This document shows positions 29,905-42,989 of a stretch of 64,000 nt of DNA, piece after piece. A model generated the notes under the pieces. It ran no database searches. It was given only the letters and a program-made list of their open reading frames with translations, and had not been told where the DNA came from. The stretch comes from Schoenoplectus triqueter. Taxonomy: Eukaryota > Streptophyta > Magnoliopsida > Poales > Cyperaceae. The stretch lies in contig CAXKVV010000040.1 in NCBI GenBank assembly GCA_964058805.1, positions 434,001-498,000 on the forward strand, read 5' to 3'. Made by a program: the position numbers and the translations under genes. Position 1 is the first letter of the stretch; each line of letters starts with the position of its first letter.

Positions 29905-32900
29905 TTATTTGACAGGAGTTGATGGATGCGCAGACTCTGACTTGCCGTTTTCCTGCAAACAATTGGAAGAACAGTACTCAAATGTTTGTGTACATCAAGA
30001 TATGTTAAAAAAAATGCATTTATCCTAAATCAATCCTGAAAATAAGTAGCTCTTGTCATAACCCATGAATACGGACTTTCCATAGAAACTAAATTAATTA
30101 TAAAAAAATGTAAAAAGAAACCTGAGGTATGTTCTTCTCTTGGTCAGATTGCTGGCTGGTTGCAAACTGACCTGATATCTGCTGGTAATACAAGCACAAC
30201 AAATTGTCAAGAACAAGGAGCAAAATAAAAATAAATTAATATAATAACCTGGGGGGAGGGGGGCAAGAAAAACTGGACCTGAGAGTAAGGTGCATTGGCC
30301 AGTGCCATCTGCTGAAACTGGAACCAATGCTGCTGCTGCTGCTGCTGCTGCTGCATGTACATCTGGTGCATCTGCTGGTAATACATCATCTGCTGTTGCT
30401 TCCCCTGCAAAGAGCTGTTAGGCGAGGAAAGACTCGACTGCAACTGATTTTGCTGTAACACCTGTTGCTGTAACTGCTGTTGTTGCAACTGCAGGTAATA
30501 GGACATCTGTTGCAGTTGATGCTGGTTGTATTGCCACATCTGAGATGCGCACACTTGCCCTGATTGTTTCCCTCCATCCTATTGTTTGGTTTTTTTGTTA
30601 GTTCAACTTCAACCGACTTCAATTTATATGATACAGGTTTTAAAAATTTAATTCCTAATTCTAAACACCTCTATAAATGATAACTGTAATCACTTACCCA
30701 GTGAGCATATAGTACAATTTCCAGAACAAAAATTTGGTCCAAGTTAAAATAATTCAGATGTAAATTTTCTCTTCAAACTACCGTTGTCCACCAAAGATGA
30801 GGGTTTAGGCAGAGAACTTTGTTGAATTTAAAGAATATTAATCAACCCTCTCTGCTAGACAATACATGTAACTTTACAGTTACAGAAATGTGAGAAGTAT
30901 GTTGCGCAGGTACCATTAAGGTCCGGCATTGTCCGTGATGATAACCATCTGCTACCTGCGAAGCTATATATTCACACAAGCACATGTGACAAATAAACAT
31001 TTAAAATGAAGAGAAACAAGGTTCAAAGTGCAAAATGCACAAAGCACTGACCAAAGACTGTGCCAAGGCTCCTGTAGGAAACATCTGATACGGTTGAGAT
31101 GAAGCCATCTTATCTTGTGATTGTGAAGTCAGGTTATTAGATCTGGCTGGGTGTGAATTGGAAATGGTTAGGTCTTGACCTGATTCTGTTTCTAGCTTGG
31201 AGTGTTCGCCTTGAGTTGGGCTTGGACCCAAAACAGTTGGAGATTGACCAGGATCCAATTTTGACAGAGTTTGCAGTTCCACTCGTTCACTCATTTGCAA
31301 TGACCTATCAGGTTTGTGGTTTATAGTTTCAGGTTCACTATTTGCACTGACCAGATCAGTTTTCTCAACATTACTTCCATGATCGATACCATTATTGATA
31401 TTACTATTATTATCAGCTGCAGGAAAATAAGGGTTGGTTTTTGATTCTGAACATTGAGTTGCCTCGACTGAACTTTCATCAAGTGACTCTGCAACTTTAA
31501 CCTGCTCTTCTCGTTCAGCCTCCTTTAGTACTATTGGTTCAGAATTATGTTGCAATATTACCTCCTTTTCTGTCACACTTTTGGCCGACTTTGCTTTCTT
31601 ATTGCTAGTGGATTCAGGGAGTGGAAATACATTCCGTGATTCTATTGGAAAAAGTATGCAGTGCCGAGCCCACGCTTTTCTGATCTGTGGGGTTTTTCCA
31701 TAAAGGTCGACAAACTGCATACAAATATAATATCTCAAATCCTGTTTAAACAAAAGAATAATCAGGTAATTGCATATATAAGAGGGAAGGTCACTCACAT
31801 CAAAAAACAACATAGATATCTCTTTACGTTCTTCATAGCATAAAGGTGCAGATCCATCAGTTCGAGGCTCTATCACACCGGATATTATCGAATCTACAAT
31901 CGATATGCAACTGGCCCCACCATCGATCATCTCAAATTGGATCAACCCCTACCAGTTTTACTAATAATCATTACTCTGAAAAGTTAATGGGATTAGAAAG
32001 ATTAATAATTCATGAATTGGAGGGAAAAACATAAAGCTACAGAGAACTTTGATTAGAGATATGCATGGCATTTGCTTAATCCCCTTGATGAAGACTTCTC
32101 TAGCAGCATCCCTGCTACCAGTCACCTATAAAAGAATATTACTATGGAATTTAATTCAAAACTAGTAGAAGAGCAAGAATTTAAAGACCATTTTTATCCA
32201 TCAATTTCTTTTCTTTTGGCCTATTGCAAGGGCAGAATGAAGTTCCACATTTCCACAATTCCTTCACATGAACATATTTAGATCATATTCATACCTCTGA
32301 TTTCTTATTTTATGATTTGCATTCTGTACACTATTTATTATATATGTTCTCCAATGGGGAAACATTATTGGTGCATACAGTTTTCAACCCACTTCAATCC
32401 TCACAACTAACTACTTTCTTTAACATACCGCAAATGTGAATTGTGCAAAGTTAATGTAAAGACTTGCACCAACTTCAATATTCTTTTTCTCTACAGCGGA
32501 TTCAATTTCATTCTCATATAACTTGAAAGCACCTTTGATATTCCCCTGATATCAAAAAGGATAATGAAAATAAGTTAAAGAAAATAAAAGGAAAACTAGT
32601 GAAAAAAATATAAAAATAAGTTCTTGGCTTGAATTAAAACAAAATTTAATAAGTTTTAGCTTGAATTACATCCTACCTTGCGTTTTTCAAAATTAGCCTT
32701 CCTGTAGATATCTTTAATATAATTAGAAGAAAACTGGCTGAAATCATGAAGTAACGAGCAATCACTCAGTGAATCTCCCAACTCCTCTTTCATCATGGCA
32801 CAGTACATACGATATGATGGCACTTTCTATCTCAAAATGAGAATACATAAAAAAAAGGATCATTCAAAAGAGGAAAGCTGAAGAATAAATTGATAAAATG

Positions 32901-35900
32901 AAGATGATAGTACAAAGGACAGGTTGATACATCACACAGTACCTCTTTAGAGGTTTAATTAGGAGGGAAGATTGGGAGGGTTCAAGGTTTAATGAAGCAA
33001 CAACTGATTCAGATGCCACGATCAAGTTACAATGAAAAGTACAATGTGTGTTGCATCAAATTCTCTTACAGTAGTTTGCACAAAAGAAATGCCACATCAG
33101 CATGCCTATTTTGTATTGATACAATGGCAGCTGATGTTTTTATTCAACAAAAACCCTGAAATAGTCTTTGATAAGAGATTAATGCTTAATCCCCAAATTA
33201 ACCCTAATACCTACAACAGAAATCAATACATTAACCATCATGCAAATGAATTTTATATACTTTGAGAAAATAAATTTACCTTCTGGAAGAATTGGGGTGA
33301 ACGGCCAAGAGCATAACTGGCAATTTCTTTCCCACCTTGTTCATTTACAAAATCCATGTACCGAATCCAAAACTCAGGGTAGTTGGCACATGGAATCAAG
33401 CATCTCTCATAAAGCTTTACCATCTAGCAAGAAAAGGAAAATGCAATCTGATCCTTACAACAGAGGCAACTTATTTTAGAAATAAAATAATAATTACAGA
33501 GGACTCCAATGCCTCCATTTTGTAGTCTCTGAATAACAACTCTAAAAATATATATATATATATATATAACCATCAGACACAATCTGCTCGACTTTCGCCA
33601 CAAACATACAAAAGATTCCAACTATCAGATTGCTTTTAGGTCATCAAGAGGTCTAAAATCCATTTATGTGGATTACTTATATGCACTTTCTTACACTCTC
33701 AATGCCTATCAAAGTGAAGACAATAATAAAGTAATGTTTTACAATTACAAGCCACATAAAAAAAGAGTATAAAAAATTATATCAAATAGTTAACTTCATT
33801 TATTAAAGTTGAAGACATTTTCCGTCATTAAACTTTTTAAAAGTAAGAGGAATGATAAACACATTTGAAACCCCTCAATAACTAATATCGCAATTGATAA
33901 TAACAATTCTCAAAAGGAAATCACGTCCATATCATGTTAATGCCATATCTAATGCACAAGCATCACTTCAAATTAAGGAATACACAACGGAAGTCATAGA
34001 TGTGACTGCAAATAAGTCACAGGTACACTACATGCACCTGTAATAACTTTAATTCAGAGGTATATCTGGAAATAGGGAGTTTCATACCCAATCAAAATCT
34101 CCTTGTGTCTCAACAAAATCCAGATACCGATGCCAATTCTCAAGCTGAGAATCATCAAGCGGCTTCACATGAAAATAGTGTCTTCTTATATTGTCCTCAT
34201 AGCAAAGGATATTCTTCTCAATTTCACATGATTTCTTGTACAGCTGCTCTCCAACCCACATATACTTCTTTATCGTATCAATATCTACTCTGTGACTGTC
34301 TGCATCCATAAAACCTTGAACTACGCTAGAAATATCTGAAATCTCAATGTCATGCACTCTTTCTCGATCTTGATTAGAGGGTGATTGCGACACAAGTTCT
34401 ATGCCTTGAATTGATGCTTCTTCTTCGAGCAGAGAGATTAGCTTCTTAAAACTGAAACACTTGTTTGAAAATAAACAAGTCCCTTTAGAAAATAAATAAA
34501 ACAAGCTATCTAAAAGGGGATCCTGAATAGTGCCCAATTTTTGGATGTAAACCAGGATTTCTCATACTTGCAGCTGATAACCAATCCCATTTATGATATT
34601 TGTAAATACTGACAAATTTTCCTCGAGTACAATGATCCTCTTTTGTGCACATACAGTTTGGAAACAGCTTTATTAAATTAAAAGGAAAAAGTTGTCACCT
34701 TTCAGTCATTTTTTCATTACTTGAGCTTTGTTTGAAACAAGAGTCCAAATGGAAATATTGGATATTTACTTAAGCAAATAAAATAGATCGTAAACATTAG
34801 CAAATATATCAAAGTTGTAGGGTGTGAAACTCCAAAAGGCCGATCCAACAAAATTAAGAAATGTAGCCATATAGTGATATGAACCTCTCATAATACGCAT
34901 GTAACTTCTTAGTAGGGAATTTGAGGATTTTAATGTAGATGTTAGCAAGCTGATGCCACTGTTTATGAGCATACTCAAACTCTAGGTATTTGTCCCATAT
35001 CTGGTGGCACAAATAATCCTTTCCCACAAAAGACAAGGCCCTCTCAAATAATCTGGAATTATCCAAAAAAAAAACTGATAGATTAAATAATGACTACAAC
35101 AGCGCAACAATCATGACTTTCAATGAAGTTAAGCATTGCCTTGTAGCCCTTTACCTTCTGACATCAGGCAGATCTTCAAATGTAATAGCACCAAATGTGC
35201 AGTAAGTACACCACAGGTCCACGGAGAAGGTCACAGCTTGGACCGCTCTTTCATACACATGTACTACCTCCTTTGGTTCACATAGGCGCGACTTATGTGC
35301 CCCGTACTTGACCCAAAATGCATAACATGAGGGGAATTCAGCTAGAAATCTATCATACACCAGGTTTATGGCCTCAATGTCATTCTGCACAGGAGACCAA
35401 AATTTCAGAGATGAATTGTAGGTTCTGTATGTACATATAAAAGGATTTGACTTGTTCTCTTTTGTGCTGGTGTGTTTTTCCTTTTTCTATTTATTTAATA
35501 GTTCGCAACGTACTATAGTGAAGTGACTTACATTCTTCTACGAGATTACTAAATTATAATATTGTTTTATTAAGATTCAGGCTTACCATATTAGGTAACC
35601 TTGATAAACTATCTACATAGCATATTTAGTCATTAGAAAGTAAGAAATTCGATCAAGATAAATCAATAAATCTATTCTAATTTCTAACTACCGGCAATGA
35701 AAGCTCAACTTCTCTGATCAGCGAAACTAATGAATCAAAATCCATGCTTTCACTCTGCAGCATTTCTCTCAGCTTTTCTACCATATAATCTGAACAGCAA
35801 AAAGGAAGTAATTTGAGATTAATACCGAGTGGAATGTTGCTGTTGCAATACTAGATTTGAAAAAAAAAATCACCAAATGCTAAGGTGTCATCTTTGAGAA

Positions 35901-38735
35901 TAATTACATGTCTTGTATAATGAAAAATCTTCCATAATTATTAATAATCTTCATATAGACAAAGTGAGATTTGATCCATGTTTTACTGAAGAAACTTGAA
36001 ATTTGTACCAGTATATAACAACTACCATAAATGAACAATACTCTTTAAGTTGCATGAAATTCGAGAAGTGAGCTTTATATGCCCAACAAAGTATTCCTGA
36101 ACTTTTTATTCCTTGAAAATTCATTTCTAAATTAGAAAAGATTAGCAGAAAGTCTGGTAAGGCATTTTTGAGGGATTCTAATAGGCACCTGTTAATAGAA
36201 TGAGAGAGTGAGAGAGAAATCTTTTATTATCTTGAGTTGTATTGATTACAATGTCTAAGCCTCTATTTATAGGCTAAGTAATCTTGCTACACTAAGCATC
36301 TCCCAAACTAACCATCTCTATAATCTCCTACCTAACCCCTATACATTTGCTAATCATCTCCAACAATATACAACCTATAGTATCTCCAAACCTATACTCC
36401 TAATACACCCCCCCGCAAGCTCATCGTGCGGTACGCATGTTGAGCTTGTCTTGCAATATCTTGATTGAACGCCAAAGTAGTTGATTAAAGCTCCATGAAG
36501 AAAGAAGAAGATGTGGTCTTCGCAGCTCATCACCTCTCATCGGGTTTATAGAAGGGCTTTCTTCTTTTAGTGCCTCGACTCGTCACCTCGTATGATGGTC
36601 CATAGAGAGCTTCACCATTGACCCTTTGGTACATCGTCTCCTCACATTTGGGTTTATAGAAGGGCTTTCTTCTTTAGTGCCTCAACTCATCACCTCCAAT
36701 GGGGTTCATAGATGATTCCTAGGTCCTTTATGTATTTCGGTTTGGATATTCATAGAAGCTCGTTGGAGACTTCTTGAAATAAAGGAGAGAAATAGAGTTT
36801 GTTTGTTTGGCTTTCGTTTGTAATTGATTCATGAATTTGATCTCCAATTACATCTCGGGTCATCTTGAAGAAAGGTAGAAGGAAGAAGAGCTCTTTTGGC
36901 TCAAGAAACAAAACTATTGATTGCTTCATGCTCTTTTGAGTCATTTTGAAACATCAATAGAAGGATCTTTGTCCTTTTTACAATCCGAGACTCGTTTGAG
37001 TTCTCTTGAAAGAAAAGAAAAGAAGAATAGAAGCCCGGTGCATAGTTTGATCGTTGGAAATTTAATTGGGAGTAGAGGTTTTGATTTTGAATTGTAGAAA
37101 GGTTTGGAAGAGTTGTAGATGATTATTGTGGGATAATTTGGGCAAATTAGGCAATGACACTGAAGTGGATCAGATTTCAATTTTTTTTTTTTTTTGTTGA
37201 AAGCATTTCCAAATTCATTTTTGACCTGAGTGCTTCTCGCCTCGGGTGCAGTTGTCGCGTCTTCAGCTACAGTAGGTACTGACACGTGCATTTCAAGGCG
37301 TTTGGAACATGGCCATCTTCAATCAAGCGGCGGACTACCTGAGACTGCATGGCCACCGCCTCAGGTACTGTGAACTCCTTTCCATCAAGGCTCTTGAGCG
37401 TGATCATCTTGGTCTCTGTGCTGTTCTCCATTTGCCTATTGTGGAAAGAGAGAATCTTGAGGGGAAAAGAGAGAGAGAGAGTGAGAATAATCTTAGACCC
37501 ACTCTCGCTGGTCTCTCCTTGGCTGGGACTGGGAGGCAGAGGAGGGTTGGGGAGCTTGTGGGACCCGCAGCGCAGAGGGAGGAAGAACCTGCGATGAGAG
37601 CACCAGTTGAACGACGCCACTGAGTTGCTGGTGGTGCATTTCTTGGAGTTCTTGTTTGACATCGCGCTGGAGCAAGTGTGTTGGGAGGAGATTGCGAGAG
37701 GAAAATCAATGTGCTCATGGAACTGAGGAGGACCTTCTGACATGGCAGAGGTGAAGCAGAGAACAAGATCGAATGGTTCTCAGAAACTGAATTTGCTTTC
37801 TTTTTGTTTCTTACCGGTGAAAGAACGAAGAGGGTAATATCTCCTAGTAGAATAGGATGAGTAGAAGAGAATAGAAGCAAAATTATATGTAGAAAAAGAA
37901 TCAGGAATATTTATTTGGTTAGTAATTGGAATTGGATAAGACTATACTAGAATAGTAGTTTATCTAGTGGAAATAGTTGGGAAAATGGCATAATTTCTGG
38001 AATAGGCGCAAGCCTAATTCCAGCAGTGTCTCGGCTCTGATACCATGATAGAATGAGAGAGTGAGAGAGAAATCTTTTATTATCTTGAGTTGTATTGATT
38101 ACAATGTCTAAGCCTCTATTTATAGGCTAAGTAATCTTGCTACACTAAGCATCTCCCAAACTAACCATCTCTATAATCTCCTACCTAACCCCTATACATT
38201 TGTTAATCATCTCCAACAATATACAACCTATAGTATCTCCAAACCTATACTCCTAATACCTGTATACTATCCCTTCTTACATTGAATATCAAATCACATG
38301 AAGTTCCACATTTGATCTACTAGACAAAATTTTGTAATGAAGTTTCCAACTAATTACTTTTGAGTGAAATATAATTTTTGAACTATCAATCCTATGAAAA
38401 ACAGGTTTTGCATTTTTTCTTCTTTTTCTGATAAAAGATATGGCATGTTCTCTCTTACAAAAAAATACTGCATCATTTTTCTTCCTACAAAATATCTCAC
38501 ATAGCAACTTTAAGCATATAATAAATTTTCTTCTTCAAAGTGCTTGAAGCGTGAGGTTTTGATCAACTAACAAAATTAGGACAAAGAGTCTGACTAGCTT
38601 AGCACTGGTAACACCTAGTCACACACACTCAACACACTGACTTTTGAAAGAGGGAGGGGTAGGGGCAGAGAGTAAACTGGATTTCTCCCTTGGTCGAGCA
38701 CAAGCACCGTTGTCAGCAATGCTATGTTCCTCCAT
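29905..38735 (-). CDS. PRP39: PRP39-like pre-mRNA splicing factor, HAT repeats, 15 exons
   Basis: Exons (minus order): 38642-38735, 35692-35789, 35155-35384, 34885-35052, 34088-34451, 33280-33423, 32677-32826, 32429-32545, 32048-32125, 31799-31948, 31052-31714, 30914-30955, 30249-30578, 30122-30178, 29905-29952. Total 2733 nt, 910 aa. PRP39 is a U1 snRNP-associated factor in 5' splice-site recognition (family knowledge). HAT half-TPR repeats run from about residue 45: VYDRFLAEFPSCYAFWVKYG, VHVYERAVQAV, LFERALSFVGKDYL, LYERCLIPCANYPEFWIRY and others. From about residue 550 the protein is Ser/Glu-rich and then Gln-rich, with eight consecutive Gln from a CAG tract near 30330. It is more divergent than canonical PRP39, so it may be the PRP39-2/b type. 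Exon 1 (MEEHSIADNG) was chosen by phase fit only and is the least certain part; exon 4's end is also less certain. The 2.85-kb intron 1 contains an LTR element. Confidence 0.85.
30330..30354. repeat. (CAG/CTG)8 coding repeat in PRP39
   Basis: On the plus strand CTGCTG repeats; read on the minus strand it encodes a run of eight Gln in the Gln-rich tail of PRP39. Confidence 0.9.
36193..36405 (-). repeat. 3' LTR of the TRIM-like element
   Basis: 213 bp. Matches 38046-38258 except at the terminus (TAATAG against TGATAG) and one internal base (TTTGCTAAT against TTTGTTAAT). Confidence 0.92.
37160..37431 (-). pseudogene. Captured SKP1-like gene fragment, broken
   Basis: From ATG 37429-37431 the frame reads MENSTETKMITLKSLDGKEF and then VPEAVAMQSQVVRRLIEDGH, the N-terminal BTB/POZ-like part of plant SKP1 (ASK) proteins, the adaptor subunit of SCF ubiquitin ligases. 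After about 45 residues the frame shifts: HVSVPTVAEDATTAPEARST in the next frame resembles the SKP1 linker region. The dimerisation and F-box-binding helices that should follow are absent. It lies inside the LTR element and so was probably picked up from a host transcript. Confidence 0.7.
38046..38258 (-). repeat. 5' LTR of the TRIM-like element
   Basis: 213 bp, adjacent to the tRNA-Met primer-binding site at 38034-38045 and to the CCTGT duplication at 38259-38263. Confidence 0.92.
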
Positions 38736-40731
38736 TATCAGGCAAACTTGTGGACCAGTGCTTTTGGAGAGGAACTCACTAGTACTGCAGTAGTGCAGTG
38801 TTTTACTGCCTTGAAAAGAATCAGGTCCAACTTATTAGTTTCTCCGGTCTAGGGCTTTTTGGTTCGACTTCGAGTACCACAGGCTGAATGTTGATGGAAG
38901 CCTGATAATGGAGGAAAGAATGGTGATTTTTTCACTAGAAGATAAAATCAGTGAAAAGTAATTTGATTATAAGCTTGTAAATATCTAAACAAACAAGCAT
39001 GGGTTGGTGCACATGGAACAAAGACTGGTGTAGAAACACAAATGTGTTTTTCAAATTAATGGATTGCTCAGAAAACTAAATTTCACAAAAAAAAAAGCCA
39101 CACAATTGCAGAATCAAATGTAGAATGTTCACAATGGTATGTAAGGTGCTGGTATAGATGCAAACTTGTACAGTACAAAACGATACATCATATAATCAGG
39201 CCACTACTAATATTTAGACCCGGAACAAGCTGATGAATATTTTGATTGAACCTTGTGCTCTACTGTACTGGTAGATCTGAAGTTCTATTTGCAAATGAAA
39301 GAAAATTACCTCCACCAAATCAGTGAATTTGGGACCTGCTTACCACAAGCTGATGGCAGCTGAGCCCAGAAAAAGGACGAGATTGACAACAATCAAAGAG
39401 AAGAGAATGATGTCAGGCGTAGGCTAGAGGGAGGAGTCGGAGAGGAGAAGGTTTCCAAATGAACGAACGAGCGTTCAAAGGGTCCTTTTGGTTGAACCGT
39501 GATTGAGCAAATCAACGCGCCGCTCCAAGTTTGTTCAGATTCGGTCCATTTAATTCATGAGCTGCCACGTTCGATTAGCAGGCCAGGCCAGGCCTTACCA
39601 AGGGGAGGGGAAGGGACAAGAAGAGAAGAGATCTCTTTGTTTTGTTTTCAATTAGCAGGTCAGGCCTTATCAAGGGAAGGGGGAGGGAATTAATTAGGGA
39701 AGAGATCTCTTTGTTTTCTATATCAATTTAGACAACTGAACTGTTCATATTAAGGTTGTATAAAAAAGCTCGATTGCGTTCGGACTCAGTTCAGACTCGA
39801 TTAAATTAATCTGGCTCAAACTTATTTGACTCGAGTTAATTTATTTTGGTAAATTAAATGAGCTAAGTTCATTTGCAAAAGTGCTCAAATTTTTTTAAGT
39901 ATAACATAATTAAGAAAACCGAGCATGTATTTTAAAACTAATTTATTTATTGGTGAATTTAACTATATCAATATACTTTATCATATTAAAAAATATTTAT
40001 GTGGCTAATAAATTTTTTATACCAACATTCCATATATATATATATCAGAATTTTCTATTTTTTAATTTTTTTCAGTTTCTTAACTAGAGAATAATGAAAT
40101 AATAAATATTTATTTTCCAAAAGCTGAAACAAATACAGAAAAAAGAACTAATAGTTACTAATAGTAAAAAGTAATATTAAATTAGCATTAATACTAAATA
40201 AAATAAGAATAAATAATAAAAACACAAAATAATAAATAATAATAATAAATAAGATAATTACTAAATACAATAGTAATTAATAATAGTAAAAATTAATATT
40301 AAATAAGAATTAACATTAAAAATAATATTAAATAATAGCAATAATAAATAAATTAGTAATAAATAATAATAATATTATTATTAATATTAAACAAAAAACA
40401 ATTCATTACTTTATTTATTTTCTTCATCATTATTCTTAAATTATCATTCAAATAATATTATACTAACTCAAAAATTTAAAAATAATTATATTTTATATTT
40501 TTAAAAATATCACTAACTTTATATTATTCTTAACACAAATTTAAAAAATATTATTCTTACTTTAATCCTTCCACCGCCCAAATCCAAACACACCCTTGAT
40601 TTTTGGCAAACAAACCCTGAGGCCCTGAGGCCTACAGACCCAGCCCAATATAATCTGTAGACTGGACAGGAGGCAGCAGCGCAGCAGATTGAAATTAAGA
40701 AACAGAATTGAGACTGATTAGTGATTAGGCG
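38736..40731. other. Spacer between divergent PRP39 and FolD genes
   Basis: Head-to-head promoters are expected at both ends. Holds an imperfect tandem repeat at about 39580-39720, a degraded relative of the 16.4-kb hAT element beginning about 39755 (TATAAAAAAGCTCGATT), and highly AT-rich sequence at 40030-40560. No gene seen. Confidence 0.5.
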
Positions 40732-42946
40732 ATGAGAGGGAGAGGCGCCATGGCCTTCGCCTCCTCTCTTCTGAAGAGAGAGACTGCTGCTCTCTTCTCC
40801 CGCTGCCATGCCACGCTCAAGACCACCAGCTCTCCATCCAGCTGCATACTAGGTCCCGACCTTCCCGACATCTGGGTCCCGCCACCGTACACCTCTCCCC
40901 CTACGAATGCGCTGCCTTCTCCCGTAACTCCAACTCCCTCAGGTGCCTCCGCATTCCACAATGCTGTTTGCATGCTTCACTCTTTCTATTTTATGCAGAT
41001 CTTTTTCTCTACTTGTTCTTTTTTTTCCCCCATTCCAACTGAATTCTGAATCATAAACACCTACTGCCATTTACAGATTTCAGTCAGGCTTTTACTCAAA
41101 CGCCTGCCTTTCACGCTATGTTATTTTCCTGGTGCACATTGTTTAATTACAAAAATATATTCTCTTTCTTCTCTTTTGATTTGCATGCAGTTAATCATGA
41201 CGCACCCGCAACAATAATTGACGGCACAGCAATTGCCAACGAAATAAGATCAGAAATTTCCAAAAACGTCCAGGATTTAAAAACTTCTTACGGGGAGGTC
41301 CCTGGATTGGCTGTGATATTAGTCGGTCATAGGAGAGACTCCGAGAGCTATGTTAGGAATAAAATAAAGGCATGCAAGGAGGTGGGAATAAGGTCTTTAG
41401 TGGCACAATTGTCTGATTCATGCTCATCCGAGGAGGTGGTGGAATCTGTTACAAGATTTAATGAAGACCCTTCTGTTCATGGCATCCTTGTGCAACTGCC
41501 TTTACCGCAGGTATTCATTTGAAGAAGCACTTACCGTAACGTCTTTAATCAATGGCGCAAAAGGCCTCTACTTTGGTGAAGACTATCAAGTGAATAAGCC
41601 TTTATAATCCTTAGTTTATGATCCAGCAGTGTTTCCAAGTAACATTTTGTTGTTTTTTGTTCAGCTTACTGCTTCCCTGCAATTATGTTAACTGATTAGG
41701 CTTCAGAAAGATGAAAACTGGTTTTTCTACAATTTCCATTAAATGAATGCGGCTATAGAACTTTTATAATTTCCACTCAATTTAATTTTTTTTATATATT
41801 CTTCAAAATTCAAATATATAAGATATATAAGGAGAGGAAGGTGTGGGTGCTTTTTGCAATTTGGTGATAATACTAGATGAAACTTTTATGAAGTTTCCTC
41901 TCTGTTCTTTCTATTTTCTTCCCTTAAAAAGAACAAACTTAACGGAATGATAGCTCTTGGTGAATGTAGCACATGGATGAAGAAAAAATACTTGGTGCCA
42001 TTAGCCTAGAGAAGGATGTGGATGGCTTCCACCCGTTAAATGTGGGCAACCTTGCGTTACGTGCGGGGCGACCCCTTTTCATACCATGTGCTGCCAAGGC
42101 ATGTCTTCAGTTGTTACTATGGCACCAGATCGACCTCATGGGTAAGCATGCTGTTGTTATTGGACGAAGCAAGGTTGTTGGCCTCCCGACCTCCTTACTT
42201 CTACAGGTATCTATTTATTGGCTTTTTTCCCTTAAACTTACATAATATTTGTGCAGACCTAGCAAATAATTTTGTGATTTGGAATAACAGCAGACAGTTG
42301 GAGGCATAATCAAGTGCAAAATTGCTAAGATTTTCTGATTTATCAAAAAAATAAGGTTGTGGGATGGGGTTCAAATTGTCAGTAACTAAATTTGCATGCA
42401 TTTTTCAACCACATGATCCGCAACTTTTCTAAATTTTTTCATTTTTCGAGGTGATAGGAGGAAATGTAAGAAAATCTGGGTGGTATTTGCAAAATATATT
42501 TAACGCATGCTGTGCATTTGCTTTTAAGTAAATTTTATCCGTCTGCAGTGACTATTTGTTATTGTACAAATTTTGGCTCAAATATGCATTGCTTTTTATC
42601 ATTTTGCAGAGACATCATGCAACAGTGAGCATAGTTCATGCATACACTCACAACCCAGAAGAAATAACACGTGAGGCTGATATTGTGATTTCAGCAGCTG
42701 GTGTGCCCAATCTTGTCAGAGGCAGCTGGTTAAAGAGAGGCGCTGTTGTAATTGACGTTGGTACTAATCCTATTGAGGTATAATTTTAACTTTGTCATTT
42801 TCATGCTGCACCGATCAGGACAAGCAGACCAGCACCAGCCAGTTGACTGATATTTCTTTTTATCCATCCTCTTTCATTATCACTGACTCCGGTTGGCGGT
42901 TGGGTTTCATTTCTAGCCTACCCCAATTGTTTGGGACTAAAGGTTT

Positions 42947-42989
<43 letters not shown>

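Larger units (their letters stand above)
36193..38258 (-). mobile_element. Complete non-autonomous LTR retrotransposon (TRIM-like)
   Basis: Two 213-bp LTRs (36193-36405 and 38046-38258) differ at only about two positions. Identical 5-bp target duplications CCTGT lie at 36188-36192 and 38259-38263. Read on the minus strand, the 5' LTR is followed directly by TGGTATCAGAGC (complement of 38034-38045), the primer-binding site for initiator tRNA-Met. A polypurine tract GCGGGGGGGTG precedes the 3' LTR (about 36406-36416). The 1.6-kb interior encodes no gag or pol but carries a broken SKP1-like sequence. The element lies in intron 1 of PRP39, in the same orientation as the gene. Confidence 0.92.

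Noticed and set aside
37404..37880. 158-aa minus-strand frame starting MLLFSSTHPILL inside the LTR element
   Set aside because: It is out of frame with the SKP1-like segment and carries no recognisable retroelement or host domain.
36193..38258. Interpretation as a simple gene duplication flanked by repeats
   Set aside because: The primer-binding site, polypurine tract and 5-bp target duplication show an LTR element.
40519..40973. Minus-strand frames over FolD exon 1
   Set aside because: Antisense of a real exon; no domain.
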